Below are positions 20,661 to 28,975 of a DNA stretch of 64,000 nt, one piece after another. The translations under genes and the position numbers were made by a program. The DNA comes from Polynucleobacter sp. MG-27-Goln-C1 (GTDB lineage Bacteria; Pseudomonadota; Gammaproteobacteria; Burkholderiales; Burkholderiaceae), in assembly GCF_018881905.1 (NCBI RefSeq), contig NZ_JACVPM010000004.1, positions 40,803 through 104,802 of the forward strand. The letters run 5' to 3'. Below the pieces are notes generated by a model that saw only the letters and a program-made list of their open reading frames with translations, did not search any database and was not told where the DNA came from. The first letter of the stretch is position 1; each line of letters starts with the position of its first letter.

Positions 20661-21446
20661 ATGGGCTTTCTCGCTGGCAAAAAAATTCTGATTACCGGCC
20701 TTCTTTCTAATCGCTCCATTGCCTATGGCATAGCCAAGGCATGTCACCGCGAAGGGGCTGAACTGGCCTTTACCTACGTTGGTGAGCGCTTTAAAGACCG
20801 GATTGTCGATTTCGCTAAAGAATTCAATACCGACTTGATTTTCGACTGCGATGTTGGCAGCGATGAGCAGATTTCCGCCCTGTTTAAGGATTTAGCAAAA
20901 ACTTGGCCTCAGTTTGACGGCTTTGTTCACGCAATTGGCTTTGCACCGCGCGAAGCGATTGCTGGCGACTTTTTAGAGGGTCTTTCTCGTGAAGGCTTCA
21001 AAATCGCTCACGACATCTCTGCTTATAGTTTCCCAGCGATGGCAAAAGAAGCCCTCCCAATGTTGCGCGACAAATCCTCTTTATTGACTCTGACTTACCT
21101 CGGTAGCCTGCGCAATGTTCCTAACTACAACACCATGGGTCTTGCAAAAGCCTCACTAGAAGCCTCGGTACGCTATATCGCTGGCTCAGTGGGACCTAAG
21201 GGCATTCGCGCGAACGGTATCTCTGCTGGTCCAATCAAAACTTTAGCTGCTGCTGGCATTAAAGGTTTCGGCAAGATTTTGGAAGCCGTTGAACAAACTG
21301 CCCCAATGCGTCGCAATGTAACTATTGATGATGTTGGCAATACCGCTGCATTCTTGCTATCTGATTTAGCAAACGGCATTACCGCTGAAATCATTTATGT
21401 AGATAACGGATTTAGCCAAGTTGTTGGTGGAATGGAAGAAGTTTGA
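20661..21446 (+). CDS. fabI: Enoyl-[acyl-carrier-protein] reductase (NADH) FabI
   Basis: A 261-aa SDR-type reductase for the last step of each fatty acid elongation cycle. GFLAGKKILITGLLSNRSIAYGIA is the FabI-type cofactor site. The Tyr-x6-Lys motif is in NYNTMGLAK, and TYLG plus ISAGPIKTLAAAGI complete the active site and substrate loop. A good ribosome-binding site (AAAGGAAAC) precedes the ATG. This is the triclosan/isoniazid target family. It overlaps chrA by 4 bp. Confidence 0.97.
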   Translation: MGFLAGKKILITGLLSNRSIAYGIAKACHREGAELAFTYVGERFKDRIVDFAKEFNTDLIFDCDVGSDEQISALFKDLAKTWPQFDGFVHAIGFAPREAIAGDFLEGLSREGFKIAHDISAYSFPAMAKEALPMLRDKSSLLTLTYLGSLRNVPNYNTMGLAKASLEASVRYIAGSVGPKGIRANGISAGPIKTLAAAGIKGFGKILEAVEQTAPMRRNVTIDDVGNTAAFLLSDLANGITAEIIYVDNGFSQVVGGMEEV

Positions 21447-22768
21447 GCGTTCCGCTGCGCGAGGCCCTGAAGTTTTGGGCCAAGCTAGGCTTTATTAGTT
21501 TTGGTGGGCCTGCAGGACAAATCGCAGTCCTACACCAAGAGCTAGTTGAGAAGCGTCGCTGGATTTCCGAGCGGCGCTTTTTACATGCGCTCAACTATTG
21601 CATGTTGCTACCAGGGCCTGAAGCTCAACAGTTGGTAACCTATATTGGCTGGCTCATGCATCGCACCTGGGGCGGCGTCTTAGCAGGCACCCTCTTTGTC
21701 CTGCCCTCTCTTTTTATTTTGATTGGCCTATCTTGGGTCTATCTCACCTTTGGCCAAGTGCCTTGGATTGCCGCAATCTTCTTTGGCATCAAACCCGCAG
21801 TCACTGCTATCGTCCTCCATGCTGCAGTCCGCATTGGTAAGCGCACGATTCATAATCAAGCACTACGTTGGATTGCGCTCGGATCCTTTCTAGCGATCTT
21901 TATCTTTAACCTGGCTTTCCCAATCATTGTTATCTTTGCAGCCTTAATTGGTATTTGGGGCGGCAAACGCTACCCAGAGTATTTCCAGCAAACCGCATCT
22001 CACAACAAAGCGAATGGAACGCACGGTGCCGCACTAATTGATGATCACACCCCAACCCCAGAGCATGCCAAGTTTTCCAAAAAGAAATTGGCATTGCAGA
22101 GCTCAAGCTTTTTAGCGCTCTGGTTGATTCCGTTTTTTGCCCTAACACTAGCGTTTGGCTGGAAAACACTGTATCCACAAATTGCCTGGTTCTTTACTAA
22201 AGCTGCTTTCCTCACCTTTGGTGGTGCATATGCAGTGCTACCTTATGTCTACCAGGGTGCAGTGGATCAATTTCATTGGCTCAGCGCCGGTCAAATGATG
22301 GATGGTTTAGCGCTTGGAGAAACTACTCCGGGACCACTCATCATGGTGGTGGCTTTTGTTGGTTATCTGGCTGGCCACATCCAACATCTGATTGGCAATA
22401 GCAATCCATTTTGGTTTGGCGTGCTTGGGGCCTGTGTTGCCACCTGGTTTACCTTTTTACCTTCTTTTTTCCTGGTGCTGGTCGGCGGCCCTTTGATTGA
22501 ATCCACACATGGCAAATTGAGCTTTACTGCGCCCCTCACTGCAATCTCTGCCGCAGTGGTTGGAGTCATCGCCAACCTAGGTCTGTTCTTTGCGTATCAC
22601 GTCTTTTTGCCACATGGTCTAGGCGGCTCAATTTCTTGGATTTCAATAGCGATCACTCTGCTTGCGGGTTTAGCGCTGTTTAAGTTTCAAAAAGGCGTGA
22701 TTAGCGTATTAACTGGTTCGGCGCTGGCGGGCTTACTTAGTTATTTGCTGGCGAGTTTATTGACCTAG
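21443..22768 (+). CDS. chrA: Chromate transporter, CHR family, two-domain form
   Basis: A 441-aa integral membrane protein with two homologous CHR halves. The first has KLGFISFGGPAGQIAVLHQE with LLPGPEAQQL; the second has KAAFLTFGGAYAVLPYVYQ with LGETTPGPLIMVVAFVG. Family members export chromate or sulfate-like anions; the true substrate here is unknown. It starts at a TTG within the fabI stop (TTGA overlap), so it is translationally coupled to fabI, an unusual functional pairing that may be only a shared promoter. Confidence 0.9.
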   Translation: MSVPLREALKFWAKLGFISFGGPAGQIAVLHQELVEKRRWISERRFLHALNYCMLLPGPEAQQLVTYIGWLMHRTWGGVLAGTLFVLPSLFILIGLSWVYLTFGQVPWIAAIFFGIKPAVTAIVLHAAVRIGKRTIHNQALRWIALGSFLAIFIFNLAFPIIVIFAALIGIWGGKRYPEYFQQTASHNKANGTHGAALIDDHTPTPEHAKFSKKKLALQSSSFLALWLIPFFALTLAFGWKTLYPQIAWFFTKAAFLTFGGAYAVLPYVYQGAVDQFHWLSAGQMMDGLALGETTPGPLIMVVAFVGYLAGHIQHLIGNSNPFWFGVLGACVATWFTFLPSFFLVLVGGPLIESTHGKLSFTAPLTAISAAVVGVIANLGLFFAYHVFLPHGLGGSISWISIAITLLAGLALFKFQKGVISVLTGSALAGLLSYLLASLLT

Positions 22769-22799
22769 CTCCACCGCATTTGAGGTTGGAATTGGCATA

Positions 22800-23684
22800 A
22801 TGGAACTTATGCGAATCGAACCTCAAACCATCACCCATCTCCAAGAATGGCTCGGCAAAACCGAGACTCTTCAAGACATCGTCACTGCGGCACCTGTCAG
22901 AGCTCTCTCGGCAACGCTCGATAGACCCGATCCTGCTCCGAATGACGGAACTTTTCTTCCGGAGTTGTGGCATTGGCTTTATTTCTTACCGTGCGCCCTT
23001 CAATCTGAAATCGGTCCTGATGGTCACCCTAAGCGTGGCGGATTTTTACCGCCCGTTCCGCTGCCACGTCGAATGTGGGCTGGCAGTCGAGTTCAATGGC
23101 TAGCGCCTCTTTCTGTAGGCGATGAAATCGAACGCGTCTCTAGAATTGAATCCGTTACGCACAAAGCAGGTCGCACTGGTGATCTCATCTTCGTATTAGT
23201 CAAACATGAAATCTCCAATCAAAATGGCTTAGCTTTAATTGAAGAGCATGACATCGTGTATCGCGATGCACCAGGCCCGGATGACAAACCAGTTGCGCCA
23301 ACTCCAGCACCCACTGGAGCTACGTGGTCCAAAACAATTACCCCAGATGATGTTTTATTGTTTCGCTACTCAGCCCTGACATTCAATGGTCATCGCATTC
23401 ATTACGATCGCAAATACGTTACTGAAGTAGAGGGTTACCCAGGCTTAATTGTTCACGGCCCTTTAATTGCAACCTTGTTGGTAGATCTTGTGCGTCAGAG
23501 TATTCCAGGTTGCCAACTGAAGAGTTTTGAGTTCCGAGCTATACGGCCTACTTTTGATATCAACGTGTTTAAGGTGAGCGCTAAGCCTGATCTAGAGAAA
23601 GATCCTTCCGGAAAAACAATTTCCATTTGGGCCGAAGACCACGAAGGTTGGCTCACCATGCAAGCCACTGCAGTTTTAGCTTAG
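22800..23684 (+). CDS. MaoC-like / FAS1-type acyl-CoA hydratase (itaconyl- or mesaconyl-CoA hydratase-like)
   Basis: A 294-aa double-hotdog hydratase. The N-terminal half carries the FAS1-like dehydratase block (RMWAGSRVQWLAPLSVGDEIERVSRI). The C-terminal half has the MaoC active-site region (FRYSALTFNGHRIHYD, then GYPGLIVHGPLIATLL). Relatives hydrate mesaconyl-C4-CoA or itaconyl-CoA to citramalyl-CoA. A CitE-type lyase two genes downstream fits that reaction. It starts 31 bp after chrA, and the next gene begins 15 bp after its stop. Confidence 0.85.
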   Translation: MELMRIEPQTITHLQEWLGKTETLQDIVTAAPVRALSATLDRPDPAPNDGTFLPELWHWLYFLPCALQSEIGPDGHPKRGGFLPPVPLPRRMWAGSRVQWLAPLSVGDEIERVSRIESVTHKAGRTGDLIFVLVKHEISNQNGLALIEEHDIVYRDAPGPDDKPVAPTPAPTGATWSKTITPDDVLLFRYSALTFNGHRIHYDRKYVTEVEGYPGLIVHGPLIATLLVDLVRQSIPGCQLKSFEFRAIRPTFDINVFKVSAKPDLEKDPSGKTISIWAEDHEGWLTMQATAVLA

Positions 23685-23698
23685 GAAATTTTTACTCA

Positions 23699-25069
23699 AT
23701 GACTACCCCGCATTTATCTAAAGCTTTAGCAACATTTGCTGCTGAATTAAAAATTGGCGACATTCCCGACGAGGTGATTGCGCGCACCGAAGATTTATTG
23801 GTTGATTGGTTTGGCTCAGCAATCGCTGGCAAAGGATCACGTCCAGTAGAAACGATTACGCAGTTTGCGCAAAACATGGGCGGCTTTAATGCTGCTAATC
23901 CTGGCTCTGCTGAAATTCTGATTAACCGAAACAACTCAAGCCCCTTCTTAGCCGCACTCGCTAATGCAGCAGCATCACATGTTGCCGAACAAGATGATGT
24001 TCACAATGGCTCCGTATTTCACCCAGCTACCGTGGTGTTTCCTGCGGCACTAGCGACAGCACAAACGATTGGCGCCTCAGGTGAAGATCTGTTGGTTGCT
24101 GCTGTTGCTGGCTATGAAGTCGGTATTCGGGTTGGTGAATTTTTAGGTCGCTCGCATTACAAGATATTTCACACTACAGGTACCGCAGGCACCCTGGCAG
24201 CAGCTGCAGCCGTAGGTCATTTACTCAAATTGAACCCTACCCAAATGTTGCATGCCTTTGGCTCTGCGGGAACGCAATCGGCCGGTCTTTGGGAATTTCT
24301 GCGGGATGCCGCTGACTCTAAGCAACTACATACTGCGCACGCTGCCTCTACTGGTTTGATGTCTGCTTACTTGGCACAATCTGGTTTTACTGGTGCAGAA
24401 CATATCTTAGAAGGCAAGCAAGGTTTGGCTGCCGGCATGTCGAGCGATGCAGACCCTAGCAAGTTGACTGATCGACTGGGTAGTCGCTGGACTATTGCGG
24501 AGACTAGCTTTAAATATCACGCCTCATGTCGTCATACCCATCCTGCTGCAGACGCCCTGTTGCAAGTCATGCTCGCGCATCACCTCAAGCCTAGTGATAT
24601 TGCTAAAGTAGAAACGCTGGTTCACCAAGGTGCAATTGATGTGCTGGGACCAGTCACCGATCCCGCAACGGTTCACCAATCCAAGTTTTCAATGGGTACT
24701 GTGCTCGCTCTGATTGCCCATTATCAATTTGCTGGCCTGCAAGAATTCGATCAGCACTTTCATGATCAGGAGATTTGCGCCTTCCGCGATCGCGTCACCA
24801 TGACTCTGGATGCAGAAGTAGATGGTGCCTACCCTCAACGCTGGATTGGCAAAGTGAAAGTCTATTTAAATAATGGCGAAGTTTTAGAGGGCCGCGTTGA
24901 TGAACCTAAAGGCGATCCTGGTAACACCCTCAGTCGCACTGAAATTACAGATAAGGCAATGCGTCTTGCTGCATTCAGTGGTGGCGCAACGCCAAGTGAG
25001 ATGAGTGCCGCCATTGAACGCTTGTGGAATATTCGTAAGCAGTCCAAGATTGGCCTGTTGATCTCATAA
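23699..25069 (+). CDS. MmgE/PrpD family protein
   Basis: About 456 aa from ATG 23699 (MTTPHLSKALATFAAELK). The longer frame from 23627 runs into the preceding gene and adds 24 residues unlike the family. Family markers include EDLLVDWFGSAIAGKGSRP, AAASHVAEQDDVHNGSVFHPATVV, KYHASCRHTHPAADALL and TVHQSKFSMGTVLAL. The family includes 2-methylcitrate dehydratase (PrpD), cis-aconitate decarboxylase and related enzymes that act without a metal centre. No prpB or prpC is next to it, so methylcitrate dehydration is not indicated. The hydratase and lyase on either side point to C5/C6 acids. Confidence 0.85.
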   Translation: MTTPHLSKALATFAAELKIGDIPDEVIARTEDLLVDWFGSAIAGKGSRPVETITQFAQNMGGFNAANPGSAEILINRNNSSPFLAALANAAASHVAEQDDVHNGSVFHPATVVFPAALATAQTIGASGEDLLVAAVAGYEVGIRVGEFLGRSHYKIFHTTGTAGTLAAAAAVGHLLKLNPTQMLHAFGSAGTQSAGLWEFLRDAADSKQLHTAHAASTGLMSAYLAQSGFTGAEHILEGKQGLAAGMSSDADPSKLTDRLGSRWTIAETSFKYHASCRHTHPAADALLQVMLAHHLKPSDIAKVETLVHQGAIDVLGPVTDPATVHQSKFSMGTVLALIAHYQFAGLQEFDQHFHDQEICAFRDRVTMTLDAEVDGAYPQRWIGKVKVYLNNGEVLEGRVDEPKGDPGNTLSRTEITDKAMRLAAFSGGATPSEMSAAIERLWNIRKQSKIGLLIS

Positions 25070-25117
25070 ATTCTGAGTTGTTTATTTTTTCGCTTCACAT
25101 TCAATAAAGCCACAAAT

Positions 25118-25963
25118 ATGAACCCACTTGATACACCTATCGGCTTTAGCAGCACCTTCTTATTTGTTCCGGGGACGCGCCCAGAACGTTTTGTAAAAGC
25201 ATTGGATAGTGGAGCTGATGGCGTCATCATCGATTTAGAGGATGCGGTAGCCGAAGAAGATAAAGAATCTGCCCGCGCAGCTATACGTGCTGCTTGGACT
25301 ACTTTTACTGCGGAACAAAAAAAGCGCTTGATTATTCGCTCGAATTCTCCCGGCACTAAGTTTTACGCAGCTGACCTTATCTTGGTTCAAGAATTGGATG
25401 CTGCCTGCTTACTTATTCCGAAAAGTGAATCGCTCGATCAAATTAATGGTGCAGCACAAATTCTGCCAAATACAGCAATCATTCCGATGATTGAAACTGC
25501 TGTCGGCCTTAATCATCTCAATGAGATTGCAAACTCTGATCAGGTATTGCGCTTGGCATTAGGCAACATTGATCTACAGGCCGACTTAGGAATGGTGTGT
25601 GACGCACAAGAAACTGAACTGCAAACTGCGCGCTTTCAGATTGTGCTGGCCTCACGCTTAGCCCAGATTGCCCCTCCAATTGATGGGGTTACTCCTTCTA
25701 CAGACAATATTGAGTGCATTACTGATGATGCAGAGCGCGCCAAAAGAATGGGGTTCGGAGGCAAGCTGTGTATTCATCCAAAACAGGTTGCTTTAGTTAA
25801 GGATTCCTTTATGCCTACGGCTGCGGAGGTCTCCTGGGCACAGCGCGTGATTGAAGCGGACAAGGCATCCAAAGGTGGCGCTGTGAAATTAGACGGCCGC
25901 ATGATTGATCGACCAGTTGTCTTATTAGCCCAAAGGACGCTGGCGGTTGCTGGTAAACCCTAA
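25118..25963 (+). CDS. HpcH/HpaI aldolase/CitE family lyase (citramalyl-CoA or malyl-CoA lyase-like)
   Basis: A 281-aa TIM-barrel lyase. FLFVPGTRPERFVKALDSGADGVIIDLEDAV, RLALGNIDLQADLGM and KLCIHPKQVALV are the CitE/malyl-CoA lyase motifs, with the metal-binding Glu/Asp in DLEDAV and in the NIDLQAD segment. Free-standing CitE proteins next to MaoC-type hydratases usually cleave (S)-citramalyl-CoA to acetyl-CoA and pyruvate, or malyl-CoA to acetyl-CoA and glyoxylate. It follows the MmgE/PrpD gene by 48 bp. Confidence 0.88.
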   Translation: MNPLDTPIGFSSTFLFVPGTRPERFVKALDSGADGVIIDLEDAVAEEDKESARAAIRAAWTTFTAEQKKRLIIRSNSPGTKFYAADLILVQELDAACLLIPKSESLDQINGAAQILPNTAIIPMIETAVGLNHLNEIANSDQVLRLALGNIDLQADLGMVCDAQETELQTARFQIVLASRLAQIAPPIDGVTPSTDNIECITDDAERAKRMGFGGKLCIHPKQVALVKDSFMPTAAEVSWAQRVIEADKASKGGAVKLDGRMIDRPVVLLAQRTLAVAGKP

Positions 25964-26022
25964 AGCCGACAGTAAATAATGGTGGCAAAATTAGCTCGCA
26001 TTACACATTAACGGAGACATAT

Positions 26023-27015
26023 ATGAAATTACAAAAAACCCTATTCGCTGGCATTGCTGCAGTAGTCAGCGCCGGCACTTTATTGGGTAGCAATATTGCT
26101 TCCGCCCAAAAGGATTGGCCTACTAAATCTATTCAGTTGGTTGTGCCATTTGCAGCTGGTGGTCCAACTGACACAATCGCGCGTTTGATCGCCGTACCTA
26201 TGGGTCAGGCTTTAGGTCAAACTGTTGTGGTTGAGAACGTTCCTGGCGCTGGTGGCACGATTGCCTCTACCAAGGTAGCTCGCGCGGCTCCAGATGGCTA
26301 CACAATGTACATTCACCATATGGGTATGGCTACAGCAAACGCGCTGTACGACAAACTCCCGTATGACCCAATGACTAGCTTTGATTACATTGGCCAAGTA
26401 GCTGATGTACCAATGGTACTGCTGGGCAAAAAAGATTTGCCTGCTAATAACTTTAAAGAACTTGAAGCCTATATCAAGGCTAATGGTTCAAAAGTAACGA
26501 TGGCTAACGCTGGTCCAGGCGCAGTGTCACAGTTATGCGGCTTATTATTTCAAAGTCGTATGGGCGTGAAATTGACGAACATCCCTTACAAAGGTACCGG
26601 TCCTGCTTTGACCGACCTCTTGGGTGGTCAAGTTGACCTCTTATGCGACCAAACTACACAAACTATTCCTTACATCAAGGATGGTCGTGTAAAAGCATTC
26701 GGCACAACAACTATGAAGCGTTTGCCAGCAATTCCTAACGTACCAACTTTGAACGAACAAGGCCTCAAAGGCTTTGAAGTGAAAGTTTGGCATGGTGTGT
26801 ATGTTCCAAAAGGTGTTCCACAGCCAATCCAGGACAAAATCAATGCCGCCTTGAAGAAAGCATTGAATACGCCTGATGTGAAGAAGCGCTTGGAAGATGC
26901 CAACATTGATATCGTGCCAGCAGATAAGATTTCTGCAAAAGGCCTCAAGGATCACCTTGAGAAAGAAATCAACGTCTGGGGTCCAGTCATTCGCAAAGCG
27001 AATATTCCAGATTAA
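26023..27015 (+). CDS. Bug/TctC-family periplasmic solute-binding protein
   Basis: A 330-aa receptor with a signal peptide (FAGIAAVVSAGTLLGSNIASAQ). Bug motifs are IQLVVPFAAGGPTDTIARLIA, VENVPGAGGTIASTKVARAAPDGYT and VPTLNEQGLKGFEVKVWHGVYVPKGVP. Bug proteins bind carboxylates and deliver them to tripartite tricarboxylate transporters, but most copies in Burkholderiales are orphan receptors. No TctAB membrane genes are in the window. A clear ribosome-binding site (CGGAGA) precedes the ATG. It closes the catabolic group and is followed by a strong terminator. Confidence 0.93.
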   Translation: MKLQKTLFAGIAAVVSAGTLLGSNIASAQKDWPTKSIQLVVPFAAGGPTDTIARLIAVPMGQALGQTVVVENVPGAGGTIASTKVARAAPDGYTMYIHHMGMATANALYDKLPYDPMTSFDYIGQVADVPMVLLGKKDLPANNFKELEAYIKANGSKVTMANAGPGAVSQLCGLLFQSRMGVKLTNIPYKGTGPALTDLLGGQVDLLCDQTTQTIPYIKDGRVKAFGTTTMKRLPAIPNVPTLNEQGLKGFEVKVWHGVYVPKGVPQPIQDKINAALKKALNTPDVKKRLEDANIDIVPADKISAKGLKDHLEKEINVWGPVIRKANIPD

Positions 27016-27034
27016 TTTCGGTATAGCAGCAAAC

Positions 27035-27063
27035 AAAAAAGCCAGCGATCTGCTGGCTTTTTT
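27035..27063 (+). terminator. Intrinsic terminator after the Bug receptor gene
   Basis: Stem GCCAGC / GCTGGC (5-nt loop) flanked by A6 and T6, so it can work in both directions. It serves the plus-strand receptor gene and possibly the convergent membrane-protein gene. Confidence 0.9.
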
Positions 27064-27101
27064 GTTACCTAAAATTCACTAGATAAATTAGACAGCAATA
27101 A

Positions 27102-27725
27102 TCAGCCTGCCCTAAAGAGGTAGCCCGACTGCGCCTTCTCACGACGCTTCTGATAAATCGCACTGGGGATGGCAAACAGAGCCCATGTAGCTAAGAAAGG
27201 ATCCAAGAGATAGTCCCAAAGATTTGCTGATTCGTGCCAATGCGCTGCCCAGGCAATGATCGCAAAAGAAATAATCCAAACACCCTTAGTCCAACCAGCA
27301 AGACCGCAAACAATGGCGAAGAGAACGACAGCAATCAAGAGGCCAATGGAGCCATAGCCCCACGCATAAGGATCCATCATGCCAAAGCCAAGCGCCAAGG
27401 GATAAAACGCAATTGCAATGAGTGCCAGTGGCACCTTAAATCCAAGCGGCGTCTTTTTAGCAGCAGGAAGTATGGAGCTCCACAACAAGAGCATTGTCAC
27501 AATACTAAGATCACCAGTAACGCCGCGTACATAAGCAGATAGAGGTAATTCCAATGACATTCCTAGCGGCCAGAAAAATAAGTTGATCAATAGCAGAGCC
27601 AAGATAATGCGCACTGCAAATGGAATCTCTTTTGAGCTTAACTTTTCTAAAAGAACAATGAGCACTACTGCGCAAGTAAGCGACATCTCCAGCAAGGCAA
27701 TGGGCTGTAAATATGAAGTCATCAT
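27102..27725 (-). CDS. Polytopic membrane protein of unknown function
   Basis: A 207-aa protein made almost wholly of hydrophobic helices, about six (for example ALLEMSLTCAVVLIVLLEKL, VRIILALLLINLFFWPLG, VPLALIAIAFYPLALGFGM, GLLIAVVLFAIVCGLAG). It has a basic C-terminus. I do not recognise the family. It overlaps the sialidase-like gene by 4 bp (ATGA) and is the last gene of the three-gene operon, so it probably works with that envelope glycan system. Confidence 0.7.
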   Translation of the reverse strand: MMTSYLQPIALLEMSLTCAVVLIVLLEKLSSKEIPFAVRIILALLLINLFFWPLGMSLELPLSAYVRGVTGDLSIVTMLLLWSSILPAAKKTPLGFKVPLALIAIAFYPLALGFGMMDPYAWGYGSIGLLIAVVLFAIVCGLAGWTKGVWIISFAIIAWAAHWHESANLWDYLLDPFLATWALFAIPSAIYQKRREKAQSGYLFRAG

Positions 27726-28975
27726 TGCGCTTCCCTTTCTTTAAGACTGCTTACAGCATGCTTAAACCAAGCGGCCGGAAAATACACATGCCTAATCTTT
27801 TTCCTATCCCAGGTATAGGCAAGGTGCGCATCTTCACCATTGGCAGAAATTAAGTATGGATAAGAAAACTCTCGATGCTGATCATTAGCTAAAGACTCAT
27901 CATCTTCGAGAACTTGTATTACCTGCCATTGAGCAGAATTAGATTCACGCATTACCATCACCAAACGATAGCGACCTGCCTCAATATTATTAAGAACCAT
28001 CAATCTCGTACCATTAGCCAAAGTCAGCGCAGCAAGAGCAGAGTTCGGATTTGGGATCTCAAGATCCTTTGTTACCGCCCAGGACTGCCCAGCATCGTTG
28101 GTCTCGCTTACGGGGATTTGCTTTGGCTGAGAACTGGATCGAGTTTGACGGAAAAAAGCACTTGCATCTTGCGGTCCATCACTAAAGACAACAGGCTGAA
28201 TCGCACCCCTACCGGAACTCATACGTCGCTTATCAATCACCTGACTCGCATCAATTCTGAGGAACTCTCCAAAACGACCAATCCACTCGTGATATGCCGG
28301 CAATCCTAGTCGCCCATCCGCAAATAGCATGGCCGGTGACTTTACCAAGGTGCTGAGGTTAATCAATGGTGAGCTAATAAGTCGCTGTGGTCGACCCCAA
28401 GTTAAACCCTCGTCATCTGAAATCACCGATGAAATTGAGCTACCTGCCCAACCACCAATAGAAACAGTGACAAAAAATAACTGCATGCGACCATCGGCCA
28501 TTCTTGCTGGAACGGGGTTACCCAATTTGGCAATGTAGCGGGACAAACCTTTTTCCGCACTGACTCGATCCATTACAACAGTTGCAGCACTCCACCTAGA
28601 CGCCTGCGGGTCAAAGACAGCAGTATTAATAACTACATCAGGCGCACCTTCACGACTCCCCGCAAACCAGAAGGCTCTCACTCCACCATCCTTTAGCGCG
28701 ATTAAAGATGCTGCATGTACTGATGGAGCTCCAGTATCGGGCAGCCAGTCCATCCGCAAACTAGGTTGAGCCAGCTTCACTGGCGCAGCATTTTTTAAAG
28801 TCTTTGCTGGTTTATTGCTTTCAGGTGTCTCAGGAGAATCCTCTGATTGATGTGCACTATCGACTGTGTAAGGGACAGCAAAAGGCGCCCATGCTGGGCG
28901 ACTATCAATATGGAGGTAGCCCAATACCGAGGCAAGTAATAAAAAACAGAGGGCAATTACACGGCTCATCGACAA
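27722..28975 (-). CDS. Sialidase/BNR-repeat family exported protein
   Basis: A 417-aa protein with an N-terminal membrane anchor or signal (VIALCFLLLASVLGYLHID) and a six-bladed sialidase-type propeller. Asp-box sequences SDDEGLTWG and TNDAGQSWA are present, and arginines and AFWFAGSREG lie near the start of the propeller. Proteins of this type are annotated as exo-alpha-sialidases, but true sialidase activity is not shown by this sequence, since the arginine triad cannot be assigned with certainty. It lies between the GT83 gene (10-bp overlap) and a membrane protein (4-bp overlap). Confidence 0.78.
   Translation of the reverse strand: MSMSRVIALCFLLLASVLGYLHIDSRPAWAPFAVPYTVDSAHQSEDSPETPESNKPAKTLKNAAPVKLAQPSLRMDWLPDTGAPSVHAASLIALKDGGVRAFWFAGSREGAPDVVINTAVFDPQASRWSAATVVMDRVSAEKGLSRYIAKLGNPVPARMADGRMQLFFVTVSIGGWAGSSISSVISDDEGLTWGRPQRLISSPLINLSTLVKSPAMLFADGRLGLPAYHEWIGRFGEFLRIDASQVIDKRRMSSGRGAIQPVVFSDGPQDASAFFRQTRSSSQPKQIPVSETNDAGQSWAVTKDLEIPNPNSALAALTLANGTRLMVLNNIEAGRYRLVMVMRESNSAQWQVIQVLEDDESLANDQHREFSYPYLISANGEDAHLAYTWDRKKIRHVYFPAAWFKHAVSSLKEREAQ

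Noticed and set aside
22800..25963. 2-methylcitrate cycle operon, because of the MmgE/PrpD gene
   Set aside because: Neither methylisocitrate lyase nor methylcitrate synthase genes are adjacent; the neighbours are a hydratase and a CitE-type lyase.
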